Notes under the pieces: model-generated
Database searches by the model: none
Told to the model about the DNA's origin: nothing
Seen by the model: the letters and a program-made list of their open reading frames with translations, nothing else
Program-made: the position numbers and the translations under genes
Assembly: GCF_001442535.1 (NCBI RefSeq)
Contig: NZ_CP013141.1
Location: forward strand, 3,727,847-3,791,846
Reading direction: 5' to 3'
DNA length: 64,000 nucleotides
DNA from: Lysobacter antibioticus
GTDB taxonomy: Bacteria; Pseudomonadota; Gammaproteobacteria; Xanthomonadales; Xanthomonadaceae
Part shown: piece by piece, positions 16,767-27,923 of the stretch
Layout of the letters: every line of letters starts with the position of its first letter
Numbering within the stretch: position 1 is the first letter of the stretch

Positions 16767-16920
16767 CCTCTCCCGCCTGCGGGAGAGGACAAGAGGTGAG
16801 GGCGCGGGAGTCGGCGTGCGCAGAAGCTCCACGGCTGCCGATCCCGCTACCGCGAAACCTGTGCGGCGGCTGGGAGAGCGAATGCCCTCACCCCAACCCT
16901 CTCCCGCAAGCGGGAGAGGG
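16767..16920. repeat. Paired CTCTCCCGC palindromes
   Basis: CCTCTCCCGC-CT-GCGGGAGAGG at 16767-16788 and CCCTCTCCCGC-AA-GCGGGAGAGGG at 16897-16920 are members of a palindromic family; a third lies at 58635-58661. The flanks (GAGGTGAGGGC after the first, CCCTCACCCC before the second) are inverted relative to each other, so the pair forms a larger inverted repeat. The adjoining 16924-16997 holds two imperfect copies of a unit containing GGNGCGCGAACGCG. The 16702-17000 interval holds no gene. Confidence 0.75.
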
Positions 16921-17000
16921 AGAAGAACCGGGGCGCGAACGCGGTGCAGCGAGAAAGAGAGCAAAACCGGAGCGCGAACGCGACGCAGAAGAAACGAGTC

Positions 17001-17579
17001 TCAACCCACCGTCGGCGCCGGTTCCAGCGCTTCGATGATGCGGGTGAACACCACGTCCAGCGAGCCGACGCCGTCGACGACGGTCAGGCGGCCGTGCTGG
17101 CGGTAGTACTCGATGACCGGCGCGGTCACGTCGTCGTAAACCTTCAGGCGCGTGCGCACCGCTTCCGGGCTGTCGTCGACGCGGCCCTGCTCGGCGGCGC
17201 GGCCGGCGATGCGCTGGACCAGCAATTCGGTCGGCACTTCGAGCTGCACGGCGAAATCCATCGGCTGGCCGATCTTCTTCAGCAGCACGTCGAGCGCATC
17301 GGCCTGGGCCAGGTTGCGCGGGTAACCGTCGAGGATGAAACCGCCGGCGGTGTCGGGACGCGAAAAACGGTCCTCGAGCATGCCGAGCAGAATCTCGTCG
17401 CTGACCAGGTTGCCGGCGTCCATCACCGCCTTGGCTTCCAGACCCAGCTTGGAACCGGCCGCGACTTCGCCGCGTAACAGATCGCCGGTGGAAATATGCG
17501 GCACCTGCAAATGCTCCTTTAGCCGCGCAGCCTGCGTGCCCTTGCCGGAACCGGGCGCGCCCAGAAGTACCAATCGCAT
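17001..17579 (-). CDS. adk: Adenylate kinase, short-LID form
   Basis: The 192-residue enzyme interconverts ATP plus AMP with two ADP. It has the P-loop GAPGSGKGTQA, the AMP-binding ISTGDLLR, and the FILDGYPRN loop with its arginine. The LID is short (AGRAAEQGRVDDSPEAV) with no zinc cysteines, as in the short bacterial form found in Xanthomonads. The third codon ATG (17579) is chosen because AGGAG lies 8 bases upstream, while the ATG at 17585 is only 2 bases from it. Confidence 0.96.
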   Translation of the reverse strand: MRLVLLGAPGSGKGTQAARLKEHLQVPHISTGDLLRGEVAAGSKLGLEAKAVMDAGNLVSDEILLGMLEDRFSRPDTAGGFILDGYPRNLAQADALDVLLKKIGQPMDFAVQLEVPTELLVQRIAGRAAEQGRVDDSPEAVRTRLKVYDDVTAPVIEYYRQHGRLTVVDGVGSLDVVFTRIIEALEPAPTVG

Positions 17580-17764
17580 CAACATCGCTCCTGAAAACTA
17601 ACGAAATCGTCGCGGCCGGCGTTCGCCACGCCAGCCTCGCAACCCACCGGCCGCCCGAGGCTGGCCAGTCCGCGGGGCGGCGCTACACTCGGAGCCGCCA
17701 TTCACCCGCCGGGCAAAATATTGCTGGCAGCTTACCGCAATCCGGCCGAAATCCTGGAATCCCC

Positions 17765-19021
17765 ATGCCCAACGGAACTTTGCTGTACGCCCAATCCGGC
17801 GGTGTGACCGCCGTCATCAATGCCACGGCCTCGGCCGTGATCGAGACCGCCCGGGCCCGCAAGGTCAAGGTGCTGGCGGCCCGCAACGGCATCCTCGGCG
17901 CCCTGCGCGAGGAGCTGATCGACACCTCCCGGGAGTCGGCGGCGGCGATCCGCGCCCTCGGCCATACCCCCGGCGGTGCATTCGGCTCGTGCCGGGTCAA
18001 GCTCAAGTCGCTGGAGGCCGACCGCGCCCGCTACGAGCGCTTGCTGGCCGTGCTCAAGGCCCACGACGTGCGCTGGTTCCTCTACAACGGCGGCAACGAC
18101 TCGGCCGACACCGCCCTCAAGGTGTCCCGGCTCGCGGCCGAGTTCGGCTACCCGCTGACCTGCATCGGGGTGCCGAAGACGGTCGACAACGACCTGGCCG
18201 TGACCGACTGCTGCCCCGGCTTCGGCTCGGCCGCCAAGTACACCGCGGTGTCGGTGCGCGAGGCCGCCCTCGACGTGGCGGCGATGGCCGAGACCTCGAC
18301 CAAGGTCTTCGTCTACGAGGCCATGGGCCGCCACGCCGGCTGGCTGGCCGCAGCCGCCGGCCTGGCCGGCCAGGGCGCGGACGAGGCTCCGCATCTGATC
18401 CTGTTTCCGGAACGCCCCTTCGATGAGGCCGATTTCTTCGCCAAGGTCCGGGCCACGGTCGAACGCGTCGGCTATTGCGTGGTGGTCGCCAGCGAAGGCA
18501 TCCAGACCGCCGACGGCCGCTTCGTCGCCGATGCCGGCGGCGGCCACGACTCCTTCGGCCACACCCAGCTCGGCGGCGTCGCCTCGCACCTGGCCGGGCG
18601 GGTCAAGGACGCTCTGGGCTACAAGGTGCACTGGGCCTTGCCCGACTATCTGCAGCGCTCGGCCCGCCACCTGGCCTCCAAGACCGACGTCGAGCAGGCC
18701 CGCGCGGTCGGCAAGGCCGCGGTCGAGTTCGCGTTGAAGGGCCAGAACTCGGTGATGCCGGTGATCGTGCGCACCTCGGACGCGCCGTATCGCTGGAAGA
18801 TCGAGGCCGCGCCGCTGAGCAAGGTCGCCAACCACGAGAAGAAGATGCCGGCCGGGTTCCTGCGCAAGGACGGCTACGGCATCACCGCCAAGGCCCGCGC
18901 CTATCTGGAGCCGCTGATCCGCGGCGAAGCCCCGCCGCCGTACGGCCGCGACGGCCTGCCCAAGTACGTAGCGTTGAAGAACATCGCGGTGAAACCCAAG
19001 TTGCCAGCCTTCGAGGGCTGA
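17765..19021 (+). CDS. pfp: Pyrophosphate-dependent 6-phosphofructokinase
   Basis: The 418-residue enzyme phosphorylates fructose-6-phosphate, reversibly, with PPi. The phosphate-donor loop reads NGGNDSADTA, with Asp where ATP enzymes have Gly, and the next motif is PKTVDNDL with Lys. These two changes mark PPi specificity. The substrate motif MGRHAGWLAAAAGL and the ASEGIQ segment are present. Xanthomonads typically carry this type instead of the ATP enzyme. A palindrome (19071-19093) lies 50 bases downstream. Its PPi use links it to hppA and ppa nearby. Confidence 0.94.
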   Translation: MPNGTLLYAQSGGVTAVINATASAVIETARARKVKVLAARNGILGALREELIDTSRESAAAIRALGHTPGGAFGSCRVKLKSLEADRARYERLLAVLKAHDVRWFLYNGGNDSADTALKVSRLAAEFGYPLTCIGVPKTVDNDLAVTDCCPGFGSAAKYTAVSVREAALDVAAMAETSTKVFVYEAMGRHAGWLAAAAGLAGQGADEAPHLILFPERPFDEADFFAKVRATVERVGYCVVVASEGIQTADGRFVADAGGGHDSFGHTQLGGVASHLAGRVKDALGYKVHWALPDYLQRSARHLASKTDVEQARAVGKAAVEFALKGQNSVMPVIVRTSDAPYRWKIEAAPLSKVANHEKKMPAGFLRKDGYGITAKARAYLEPLIRGEAPPPYGRDGLPKYVALKNIAVKPKLPAFEG

Positions 19022-19070
19022 GCGAACTGCGACGGCCGGCCGCTAACGCCATCGCAAAACCGGCCTGAGC

Positions 19071-19093
19071 GCGCCGCCCACAGCGGGCGGCGC
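19071..19093. terminator. Hairpin downstream of pfp
   Basis: GCGCCGCCC at 19071-19079 pairs perfectly with GGGCGGCGC at 19085-19093 across a 5-base loop. There is no T tract, so termination is only probable. Confidence 0.5.
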
Positions 19094-19142
19094 TATCCTC
19101 GGGCAGCGGCGATGGTCGCCGCCCCAAGGACCGCGTTCGATC

Positions 19143-20225
19143 ATGGACAGTTGGACGAACACCTCCACGAAGGCCGCCAAAAGAGCAGGCAAGAGAGCCG
19201 GCAAGAAAGCCGCACTGTCGGCCAGCCTCGCCGCCCTCGTGCTGGCGGCGGCACCGGCCTGTGCCGGCGAGGGTTATCTGTTGCATCGCTACGGCGACAA
19301 ACCCACGCGCGGCCTGATCTACGCCGACAGCAGTTGGATCGAGACCGCTCTGTCGCCGGAAGAGGAAAGCCGGATCCTGTTCGCCGACGGCCCCGACGCG
19401 GCGATGAGCGCGCGCGAAGCGGCGCCGCGTTCGATCCGGGTGTTCGAGGTCATGGAGCACCAGTCTGCGCCGGACAAGATCGTCCACCACCTGCAGTTCG
19501 ACTGTGCGCGCGGACAAGCGCGCAGCACCGCGGTCGAGGTGTATCGGCGCAACGACACCCAGGAAAGCCGGGCGCCGAGCGAGTGGGCGCCCACGCCCGC
19601 CGGCTGGATGACCCAGGCGCAGCGCTTCGCCTGTGAGCCGGCCTCGCGCAACCCCGAGCACGGCATGACCCCGCTCGACGGCGCGGCGAACCAACTGACC
19701 GTGGTCGACCTGTCCTGGCAGCGCTTCTGGACCGACGGCAAGCGGCCGCGCTACACCACCTCCCGCTCCAAGACCCGGATCGCCGCGCGCCAGCAGGAAG
19801 TCGAAAGCACGCTCGCGCGCCTGTCCGGCGCGATGGACCAGGTCCACACCGAATTGCGCGACCAGCAGGACGACGCCCGCGCGCAGGCCGAAGCCTCGGC
19901 GCGCAACGCCCGCGCGAGCGAACGTCGCCAGCGCACGCCGAACCCGGCATTGGAAAGCTGGATCGACGCACCTGTGCAACTGTTGGTCGGCACCTGGGGC
20001 GACCCGCTCTCGTACCGCGAGGAAGACAGCAGCCGCTGGCTGCACTACGTCTTCGGCGCCACCGGACCGATGCGCGAGGCGGCTCCATCGGCACCGGCCG
20101 CGGACACCGGCCGCTGCACGATCAGGTTCATGGTCCGCAACGGCAGCATCTACGACTACACCGCCAGCGGCGCGGGTGCATCGTGCAAGAACGCCGCGAT
20201 CCCGGTGCGCTCCGTCTCGATATGA
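19143..20225 (+). CDS. Secreted protein of unknown function
   Basis: A 360-residue protein that I do not recognise. It has an unusually long, lysine-rich amino end (KAAKRAGKRAGKKA) before a hydrophobic signal segment ending in PACAG. Residues about 40-170 look like a beta-rich domain that keeps cysteines. Residues about 215-270 are polar and helical (QEVESTLARLSGAMDQVH), a likely coiled coil. The last 90 residues contain LLVGTWGDPLSYREEDSSRW and a cysteine pair. The long basic signal suggests export, probably to the periplasm or outer membrane. AAGGA lies about 12 bases before the start. Confidence 0.75.
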   Translation: MDSWTNTSTKAAKRAGKRAGKKAALSASLAALVLAAAPACAGEGYLLHRYGDKPTRGLIYADSSWIETALSPEEESRILFADGPDAAMSAREAAPRSIRVFEVMEHQSAPDKIVHHLQFDCARGQARSTAVEVYRRNDTQESRAPSEWAPTPAGWMTQAQRFACEPASRNPEHGMTPLDGAANQLTVVDLSWQRFWTDGKRPRYTTSRSKTRIAARQQEVESTLARLSGAMDQVHTELRDQQDDARAQAEASARNARASERRQRTPNPALESWIDAPVQLLVGTWGDPLSYREEDSSRWLHYVFGATGPMREAAPSAPAADTGRCTIRFMVRNGSIYDYTASGAGASCKNAAIPVRSVSI

Positions 20226-20322
20226 ATGCGCGCCGGCCCCAGGCATCGAGCACCGCTATCGGATACGAGCGCATGATCGTGCATTGCCGCCGCCACGACC
20301 TGTCGCCCTTCTCCCGCACGCC

Positions 20323-21153
20323 ATGACCGCCGAACGCCCCATGCAGGCTTCGCTGCATCCCTGGATCGAACGCATCTGGGTGCAGGCGCGTCCGGCCGGG
20401 CCGGAGCGCGCCCTGCGCGAGCATTCCTTGCCGAACGGCTCGATGCACCTGGTCGTGCGCCTGGACGGACCGCCGCTGCGCTTGTACGCCGGTGCCGACG
20501 ATCGCATCGGCCGTCGCCACGCCGCCGCGACCGTCGCCGGCATCCGCGCCACGTATTGCATCAAGGACACCTCGGCGCCGGCCGCGTCGGTGGGCGCCGT
20601 GCTGCGCCCCGGCGCGTCACTGGCCTTGTTCGGCGTGTCCGCGGCCGAGCTCGCCGGCCAACACGTATCGCTGGGCGATCTGTGCGGCAATGCCGCCGAG
20701 CTGCTGTACGAGCGTCTTGCCGTAACCGACGATCCGCGCCGTCGTCGCCAGGTGTTCGAGCGCTTCCTGCACGAGCGTTTGCGCCCGTTGCGCGGCCTCG
20801 ACCCACAGATCGCGCAGGCGGCGACCCGGCTCGAGCGGGCATCCGGCACGGACGACACCATCGCCGCGATCGCCGAAGCCGGCGGCCGCAGCCATCGTCA
20901 CTTCATCGCTGGCTTCCGCGATGCGGTGGGCCTGGCGCCCAAGCGCTATGCGCGCGTGCAGCGTTTCCGCCGCCTGCTCGCGGCCTTGTCGGCGACGCCG
21001 CGGCCGGCGTGGGCGCAGCTCGCGCTCGAGCACGGTTATTTCGACCAGTCGCACCTGATCGGCGAGTTCCGCGAATTCGCCGGGGTCAGCCCGCGCGAGT
21101 ATCTGGCCGCGCCGCTCGCCGCGCCGCATCATCTGCCGATCGGACCGGGCTAG
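20323..21153 (+). CDS. AraC family transcriptional regulator
   Basis: A 276-residue protein whose first 140 residues resemble the AraC-associated DUF6597-type sensor fold (LPNGSMHLVVRLDG, then LRPGASLALFGVSAAELAG). The C-terminal part is a two-helix-turn-helix AraC domain with GGRSHRHFIAGFRDAVGLAP and YFDQSHLIGEFREFAGVSPR. It should bind DNA as an activator. The ATG at 20323 is chosen; the frame is open further upstream over the end of the preceding gene. It is 98 bases before the VOC gene on the same strand, which may be its target or partner. Confidence 0.88.
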   Translation: MTAERPMQASLHPWIERIWVQARPAGPERALREHSLPNGSMHLVVRLDGPPLRLYAGADDRIGRRHAAATVAGIRATYCIKDTSAPAASVGAVLRPGASLALFGVSAAELAGQHVSLGDLCGNAAELLYERLAVTDDPRRRRQVFERFLHERLRPLRGLDPQIAQAATRLERASGTDDTIAAIAEAGGRSHRHFIAGFRDAVGLAPKRYARVQRFRRLLAALSATPRPAWAQLALEHGYFDQSHLIGEFREFAGVSPREYLAAPLAAPHHLPIGPG

Positions 21154-21251
21154 CCAGGCGCGAGCGCCGTGCGCGGCGCCGGTCAATTTTCTCCAATCCT
21201 CGCGAGCGGCCCGCAGCCATGCTGGCGCCGTCATCCACCCCGGAGCCCGCC

Positions 21252-21692
21252 ATGGCCGTCCACGAATTGTTTTCCTATCTGTGCGTCGGCGACGCCCAGG
21301 CCGCGATCGCGTTCTACTGCAAGGTCTTCGACGCCACCGAGAAATTCCGCCTGGTCGAACCCGGCGGCCGCATCGGCCACGTCGAACTCGACCTGGGCGG
21401 CACCACCTTGATGCTGTGCGAGGAATTCCCCGAGGTCGAGATCCGCCGTCCGGAGCCGGAACGCGGCCACAGCCACACCCTGCACCTGCACGTCGACGAT
21501 GCCGACGACGTGGTCGCACGCGCGGTCGCCGCCGGCGCACGCCTGACAATGGCGCCGCGCGATCACTTCTACGGCGAACGCTCGGGCACGGTCATCGACC
21601 CGTTCGGCCATCGCTGGAACATCGGCCACAGCATCGAGCAGATCGAGCCGGAAGAAATGCAGCGCCGCTACGCGCAGGCCCCGGGCTGCTGA
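21252..21692 (+). CDS. VOC family protein, PhnB/glyoxalase-like
   Basis: The 146-residue protein has the paired beta-alpha-beta-beta-beta modules of the vicinal oxygen chelate fold. Visible are LSVGD-like YLCVGDAQAAIAFYCKVFDA, GRIGHVELDLGG, then HLHVDDADDVVARAVAAGA and the VIDPFGHRWNIG ending typical of this group. Such proteins act as small dioxygenases, isomerases or binding proteins; the substrate is unknown. The start MAVHELF at 21252 fits the family; an in-frame ATG at 21219 would add 11 residues. It probably shares a transcript with the AraC gene. Confidence 0.88.
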   Translation: MAVHELFSYLCVGDAQAAIAFYCKVFDATEKFRLVEPGGRIGHVELDLGGTTLMLCEEFPEVEIRRPEPERGHSHTLHLHVDDADDVVARAVAAGARLTMAPRDHFYGERSGTVIDPFGHRWNIGHSIEQIEPEEMQRRYAQAPGC

Positions 21693-21992
21693 GGCTGGGA
21701 ACGCTGTCCACCGGTGCGCCCGTACGCGGACGCATCGGCAGCACGCAGTGCACGAACGCCCCCTCGATCACCGACGCGCAGGCGATGTCCAACCCGCCTG
21801 CACGGCCGCGAGTTCAGTTTTCGCGGGCGCCGCAAGCTGTGCGCTGCGTCAGGAATAGGCACACAGCACATTAACCATACGGCGAAACCCGTTGAATCGC
21901 CTGGGCGATTACGGCACTCTGCCATCGCGCGCGTTCATGCACTTAATGGCGGACGCACGGACGCTGAGTTTCGACATATCAAGGAGGCCTTC
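21693..21992. other. Intergenic region, possible promoter
   Basis: A 300-base gap without a supported gene. A possible promoter for the downstream secreted protein is TTGAAT at 21892-21897 with CACTCT 17 bases on. The strong ribosome site AAGGAGG at 21981-21987 is the clearest signal. Confidence 0.35.
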
Positions 21993-22796
21993 ATGAAAGG
22001 CAAGCTGTTACCGCTGCTCATTCTCTTGCTGCCCTCGGCTTCGGCCCTGGCCGGCAAGTGCGAAGACAATTTCACCAAGTCCGGCAACCCGCTCAAGGGC
22101 ACCGAGTACTCGACTTCGGTGACCGTGCCAGGCCTCAGCGTCGCCAGCGCGGTCGCCCAGATGAACAACATCGCCGTGTCCGACGGCATGAACGTGATCG
22201 ACGCGAACAGCCAGACCGGCTCGCTGCTGCTCGAGGTGTCGCCGAACGTCGCCCATCGCGGCCTGCAGGTCTACGTGACCGCGGTGCCGGACGGCACCGT
22301 GACGATGTTGATGAAGACGCGCCGCGGCGCGCTCGCCAACGCCGACTCGATCAAGACCTCGATGTGCAAGATGCTGTACCAGCTCAAGCCCGGCAAGGCA
22401 CCGCCGAAGACCGCCGGCGGCGCCAAGCCGATCTCGATCTCGGCGATCAAGCTGGCCGACGAAGTCTCCAAGACCGTCGAAGACAACGTCGCGATGATCG
22501 ACGTGCGCAACAAGGGCAAGACGTATCGCGTGAGCGGCTACTTCCTGGGTTCGGAATCCGGCAGCGGCGGCCTGAGCGTGTTCTACGACATGAAGCCCTC
22601 GTTGCTGCCCGGCTTCATTCCGAGCAGCCGCGACGCCATCGTCTTCACCCGCGTAATGTGCCACATGGCCTCGGACCAGCGCGGTTATTCGATGACCCTG
22701 CGCAAGGGCGACAAACTCGACCTGGTCGGCACCTTCGACTCCTACCAGGCCGACACTCGTCTCATCCACATCGGCAACTGCCGGGTCGCCAAGTAA
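21993..22796 (+). CDS. Secreted protein with OB-fold-like C-terminal region
   Basis: A 267-residue protein with a classic signal peptide (KLLPLLILLLPSASALA, then GKCEDN). I do not recognise the family with confidence. The first half is a small alpha-beta domain (VASAVAQMNNIAVSDGMNV). The C-terminal half (VSKTVEDNVAMIDVRNKGKT through KGDKLDLVGTFDSYQADTRL) has the spacing of tRNA_anti-like or OB-fold periplasmic proteins. It ends with GNCRVAK, pairing with the early cysteines. The start is fixed by AAGGAGG five bases upstream, and a perfect terminator follows, so it is a single-gene unit. Confidence 0.8.
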   Translation: MKGKLLPLLILLLPSASALAGKCEDNFTKSGNPLKGTEYSTSVTVPGLSVASAVAQMNNIAVSDGMNVIDANSQTGSLLLEVSPNVAHRGLQVYVTAVPDGTVTMLMKTRRGALANADSIKTSMCKMLYQLKPGKAPPKTAGGAKPISISAIKLADEVSKTVEDNVAMIDVRNKGKTYRVSGYFLGSESGSGGLSVFYDMKPSLLPGFIPSSRDAIVFTRVMCHMASDQRGYSMTLRKGDKLDLVGTFDSYQADTRLIHIGNCRVAK

Positions 22797-22839
22797 GCGC
22801 AGCGGCTTCGCAACGAAGCCACTGCACTCGGGCAGGATG

Positions 22840-22870
22840 AAAGAAAGGGCCGCATTGCGGCCCTTTCTTT
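22840..22870. terminator. Rho-independent terminator
   Basis: A perfect 14-bp stem, AAAGAAAGGGCCGC at 22840-22853 and GCGGCCCTTTCTTT at 22857-22870, has a 3-base loop. It ends the upstream plus-strand gene and may also serve the minus-strand gene ending at 22928. Confidence 0.9.
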
Positions 22871-22927
22871 ATGCGACGCTTTTTGACGATGCTCAGCTCG
22901 CGATGAGGCGGTCGCCCCGGCGCGTAT

Positions 22928-23452
22928 TCAGCCGCCGCAGGCCTGGCCTTCGACTTTCATTTCAGCCGCGAACATCGGAATCGCGGCGAGCTTGTTGGCC
23001 GCGGCCTTTTCCTTTTCGTCCTGCAGGTACAGGCGCGACTTGCCCTGCGCATCCAGGGTCGGCGGCACCGCGGCCGCGGCCGGCTTGCGCCAGATCCGCA
23101 CCACCGCCTGTTGCTGCGGGCAGGCGGCGCTGGGCACGCGGATCAGATCGTTGAACTTCCAGCCGCCGGCTTCGGAAGGCTGCGCCTTGGCGGCGTCGAC
23201 GAAACGCGCACGCGGCTGGCAGTTCGGGCTGGTGCGCACGACCGCGAATTTGTAGGGATCCGCGGCCTGGCCGGTGAATATCCCCTCGACCCGCGCGCAG
23301 GCTTCGGGAATCTGGCGCAGGGTGTGCAGGCGGGCGACCGCCTGGGCCGGAATCGGCCCGCGCTTGATCTCGGGCACCGGATCGGCGGCGGTGGCGAGCG
23401 CAGGCAGGCCCGCGCACAGAATCGAAACGAATAAAACGGGAACGAATCGCAT
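22928..23452 (-). CDS. Secreted protein of unknown function
   Basis: A 174-residue protein with a signal peptide (FVPVLFVSILCAGLPALATA). The mature part has four cysteines (ACARVEG, NCQPRA, AACPQQQ, QACGG), which suggests two disulfides in the periplasm. I do not recognise a family. The start MRFVPVLF at 23452 has CGGAG upstream; the open frame extends further but loses the signal context. It lies downstream of the six-cysteine peptide gene on the same strand, with about 190 bases between. Confidence 0.75.
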   Translation of the reverse strand: MRFVPVLFVSILCAGLPALATAADPVPEIKRGPIPAQAVARLHTLRQIPEACARVEGIFTGQAADPYKFAVVRTSPNCQPRARFVDAAKAQPSEAGGWKFNDLIRVPSAACPQQQAVVRIWRKPAAAAVPPTLDAQGKSRLYLQDEKEKAAANKLAAIPMFAAEMKVEGQACGG

Positions 23453-23641
23453 CGTCGGCTCCGCTCTCACAAGGCCGGCGCAGACTGGCACGCATTGGCT
23501 GAACCCTCGCCGGCCGGGCCTGCAAGGCCCGCTCCGCCCGGCCCAGATGGCGAACGCAGGGCGATCGGGCGAACGCGTCGGCCGCCCGGATAAGGCGGCC
23601 GACGCGCGGGTCGACACGACCCGGGGTTCAACCGGCCGGGT

Positions 23642-23833
23642 TTATTCCAGCGGGATGGGGCACTGCTTCTGCACGCAGCACGACCAGCAATAGGCCTGGG
23701 TGTTACCGGCCAGCTTGCAGTCGTAGATGCACTGCGCCATTTCCGGCGTGATGCTGGACCCACCGGCCGCGGCGGTCAGCCCCAGCCCCATACCGAACAC
23801 GAACACACAACATGCGATCAGCTTCTTGCTCAT
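23642..23833 (-). CDS. Small secreted six-cysteine peptide
   Basis: A 63-residue precursor with a typical signal peptide (KKLIACCVFVFGMGLGLTAA). The roughly 40-residue mature part holds six cysteines in the pattern C-x3-C-x9-C-x2-C-C-x4-C. The ATG at 23833 is used because AGGAG is six bases upstream; the ATG at 23839 directly abuts that site. I know no matching family. It could be a disulfide-rich inhibitor, antimicrobial-like peptide or envelope protein, all of which are guesses. Confidence 0.7.
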   Translation of the reverse strand: MSKKLIACCVFVFGMGLGLTAAAGGSSITPEMAQCIYDCKLAGNTQAYCWSCCVQKQCPIPLE

Positions 23834-24439
23834 GGACATCTCCTGACTTGAGGTTCGATGGAAAACCCTTTCCTGTACTCAAGCGCACACCGGCATCGAC
23901 GCCGCAACGACGCATCCGCCCGTGGCTCCCCCTGCGGGCCATGCCCGCAGTGCGCATCGGCAAACCGTGGCGATTCCCTGGCCGACACGATGCGCGCCAT
24001 CGATCTAAGCGGCGCAGCGCAGGCAGTGTCAAACCGATGGCCTGTCGGCGCTGTGCGAGCGTCCGCACGCCCATGCATGCCGCTGCGCCGGTCGATCCGC
24101 AGCGCGCGTATTCAGCTGCTGCGTCACAGCGCACGCGTGCACGGGTCAAGGCGATAACGGGTCGATCCCGGGAACGAACCGGACCCGATCCGTGACTGCA
24201 GTCGCAGCCCCGCCGACGGCCGCCGGCCGCTTGCGCCAGCTCTCGGCGGCGAGGTTTCACCGGCCCAGTGCGTGTGCGATAGTCGCGACACCGCCGTGTT
24301 CGCAGCACGGCGTCGCTGCAATGCAACACGCATCAGCGCAAGAAGCGATTCCGCGGCACACCGGCCAACAGCTTTCCGCGGCACAACACGATCGACCCGT
24401 TGTCCTGTGATGTCCACTTCTACACTTGGGGAGGGGTTC
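23834..24439. other. Long intergenic region upstream of hppA
   Basis: About 600 bases between the divergent peptide gene and hppA hold no supported gene. Frames on both strands are open but compositionally random. A 12-bp direct repeat TTCCGCGGCACA occurs at 24349-24360 and 24374-24385, 25 bp apart, 55-90 bases before the hppA start, and could be an operator. The final signal is GGGGAGGGG before the start codon. Confidence 0.45.
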
Positions 24440-26899
<2,460 letters not shown>

Positions 26900-26923
26900 C
26901 CCGGAGCGTAGCCATCGGGTCAG

Positions 26924-26957
26924 CGAAAACGGTGGCCTCGGCCGCCGTTTTCGTTTT
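26924..26957 (+). terminator. Terminator of hppA
   Basis: CGAAAACGGTGGC at 26924-26936 pairs with GCCGCCGTTTTCG at 26941-26953 (one G-T pair) across a CTCG loop, and TTTT follows. Confidence 0.85.
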
Positions 26958-26984
26958 CCGCGGCGATGGCGCGCTCATCCTGCC

Positions 26985-27029
26985 GGAGCGGCGCCCCACG
27001 CGGAGCTCCTTCGGTCACGAGCCGCGACC
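26985..27029 (-). repeat. Diverged long REP unit
   Basis: On the minus strand this reads GGTCGCGGCTCGTGACCGAA, then GGAGCTCC and a final GGCGCCGCTCC. It matches the second REP units at 9668-9715 and 15234-15291. Confidence 0.55.
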
Positions 27030-27127
27030 GCGCCTGTGCCACTGCGTCGATGCTTACGCAATCGTTGCGATTCGCGGCCGCAGTTGCAGCAGTTTCTACA
27101 GGTGCTTCGGGAACAGACGTCCAGAGC

Positions 27128-27781
27128 TCAGGCTTCGAACGCTCCGCGCGCGACATCGAACCAGGGCGTGCACAGCATCTGTTGCCGCTCCGACACCGCG
27201 AAGCACGCGCGCCAGATTTCCAGCGCACCGACGCGCTCGGGCGTATCGAAATCGGTGTCGGCGAACGCGGCCACGCCCAGGCACCAGCGCAAACGCCTGG
27301 GCGCTTGCAGGCCGGGCACGGCGAACGCGAACCGGCCGCTGGACTCGGCGCCGGGCGCGAGCTTGAGCGCCAACGACCGCACCGGCGCGGTCGGCGCTGG
27401 ATCGGCCAGCGGCAGGGCGAGGTGGCTGAGGGTGACATCGCCGGCTTGGTCGCGCCACGCCGGCGGAACAATCGCGCCGACCTTCTGCCGGCCGCTGGCC
27501 ACCGCGTGGCGATCGCCGCGGTCGAACACCGCCAACGCCGCGGTCCCGACGTTGCGCAGTTTGTAATCCACGCGCAGCGCCTGCTGGTCCGGATCGTAGG
27601 CGAATCGGACATCCAACGCGGCGCCTTGGCCGTGCACGTGGGTGTTCGCGCCGCTCGACGGCGCGGGAACGGAGGCTGACATGGTCCGGGCGGGCTCGGC
27701 GGCGAAGGAAGGCGTTGCGAACGCGGCCAGTGCGACCAGCAGCGCGGCGGGTAAACGGCGGTGGACGTGATGGGATGTCAT
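27128..27781 (-). CDS. Secreted protein of unknown function
   Basis: A 217-residue protein with a signal peptide (LPAALLVALAAFATPSFAAE). The rest looks like an immunoglobulin-like beta-sandwich of around 140 residues, with DYKLRNVGTAALAVFDRGD and VRSLALKLAPGAESSGRFAF. I do not recognise it as a named family. The first histidines (MTSHHVHRR) precede the signal segment and are probably cytoplasmic until export. It lies 142 bases downstream of the RTX-M91 gene on the same strand, so cotranscription is possible. Confidence 0.7.
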   Translation of the reverse strand: MTSHHVHRRLPAALLVALAAFATPSFAAEPARTMSASVPAPSSGANTHVHGQGAALDVRFAYDPDQQALRVDYKLRNVGTAALAVFDRGDRHAVASGRQKVGAIVPPAWRDQAGDVTLSHLALPLADPAPTAPVRSLALKLAPGAESSGRFAFAVPGLQAPRRLRWCLGVAAFADTDFDTPERVGALEIWRACFAVSERQQMLCTPWFDVARGAFEA

Positions 27782-27923
27782 GTCGCGACTCTAGCGATGA
27801 GCGCGTTGCTGAAGGTGACGGGGCCGATCATCGCGCAGTCCAAGGCCGATGCGGCCCTTTCCAGGCGGCACCGGAGCGCGCGTACCCGAGTCGCCGCAAA
27901 GGCGAACGCGGCGCCGGCGAGGT

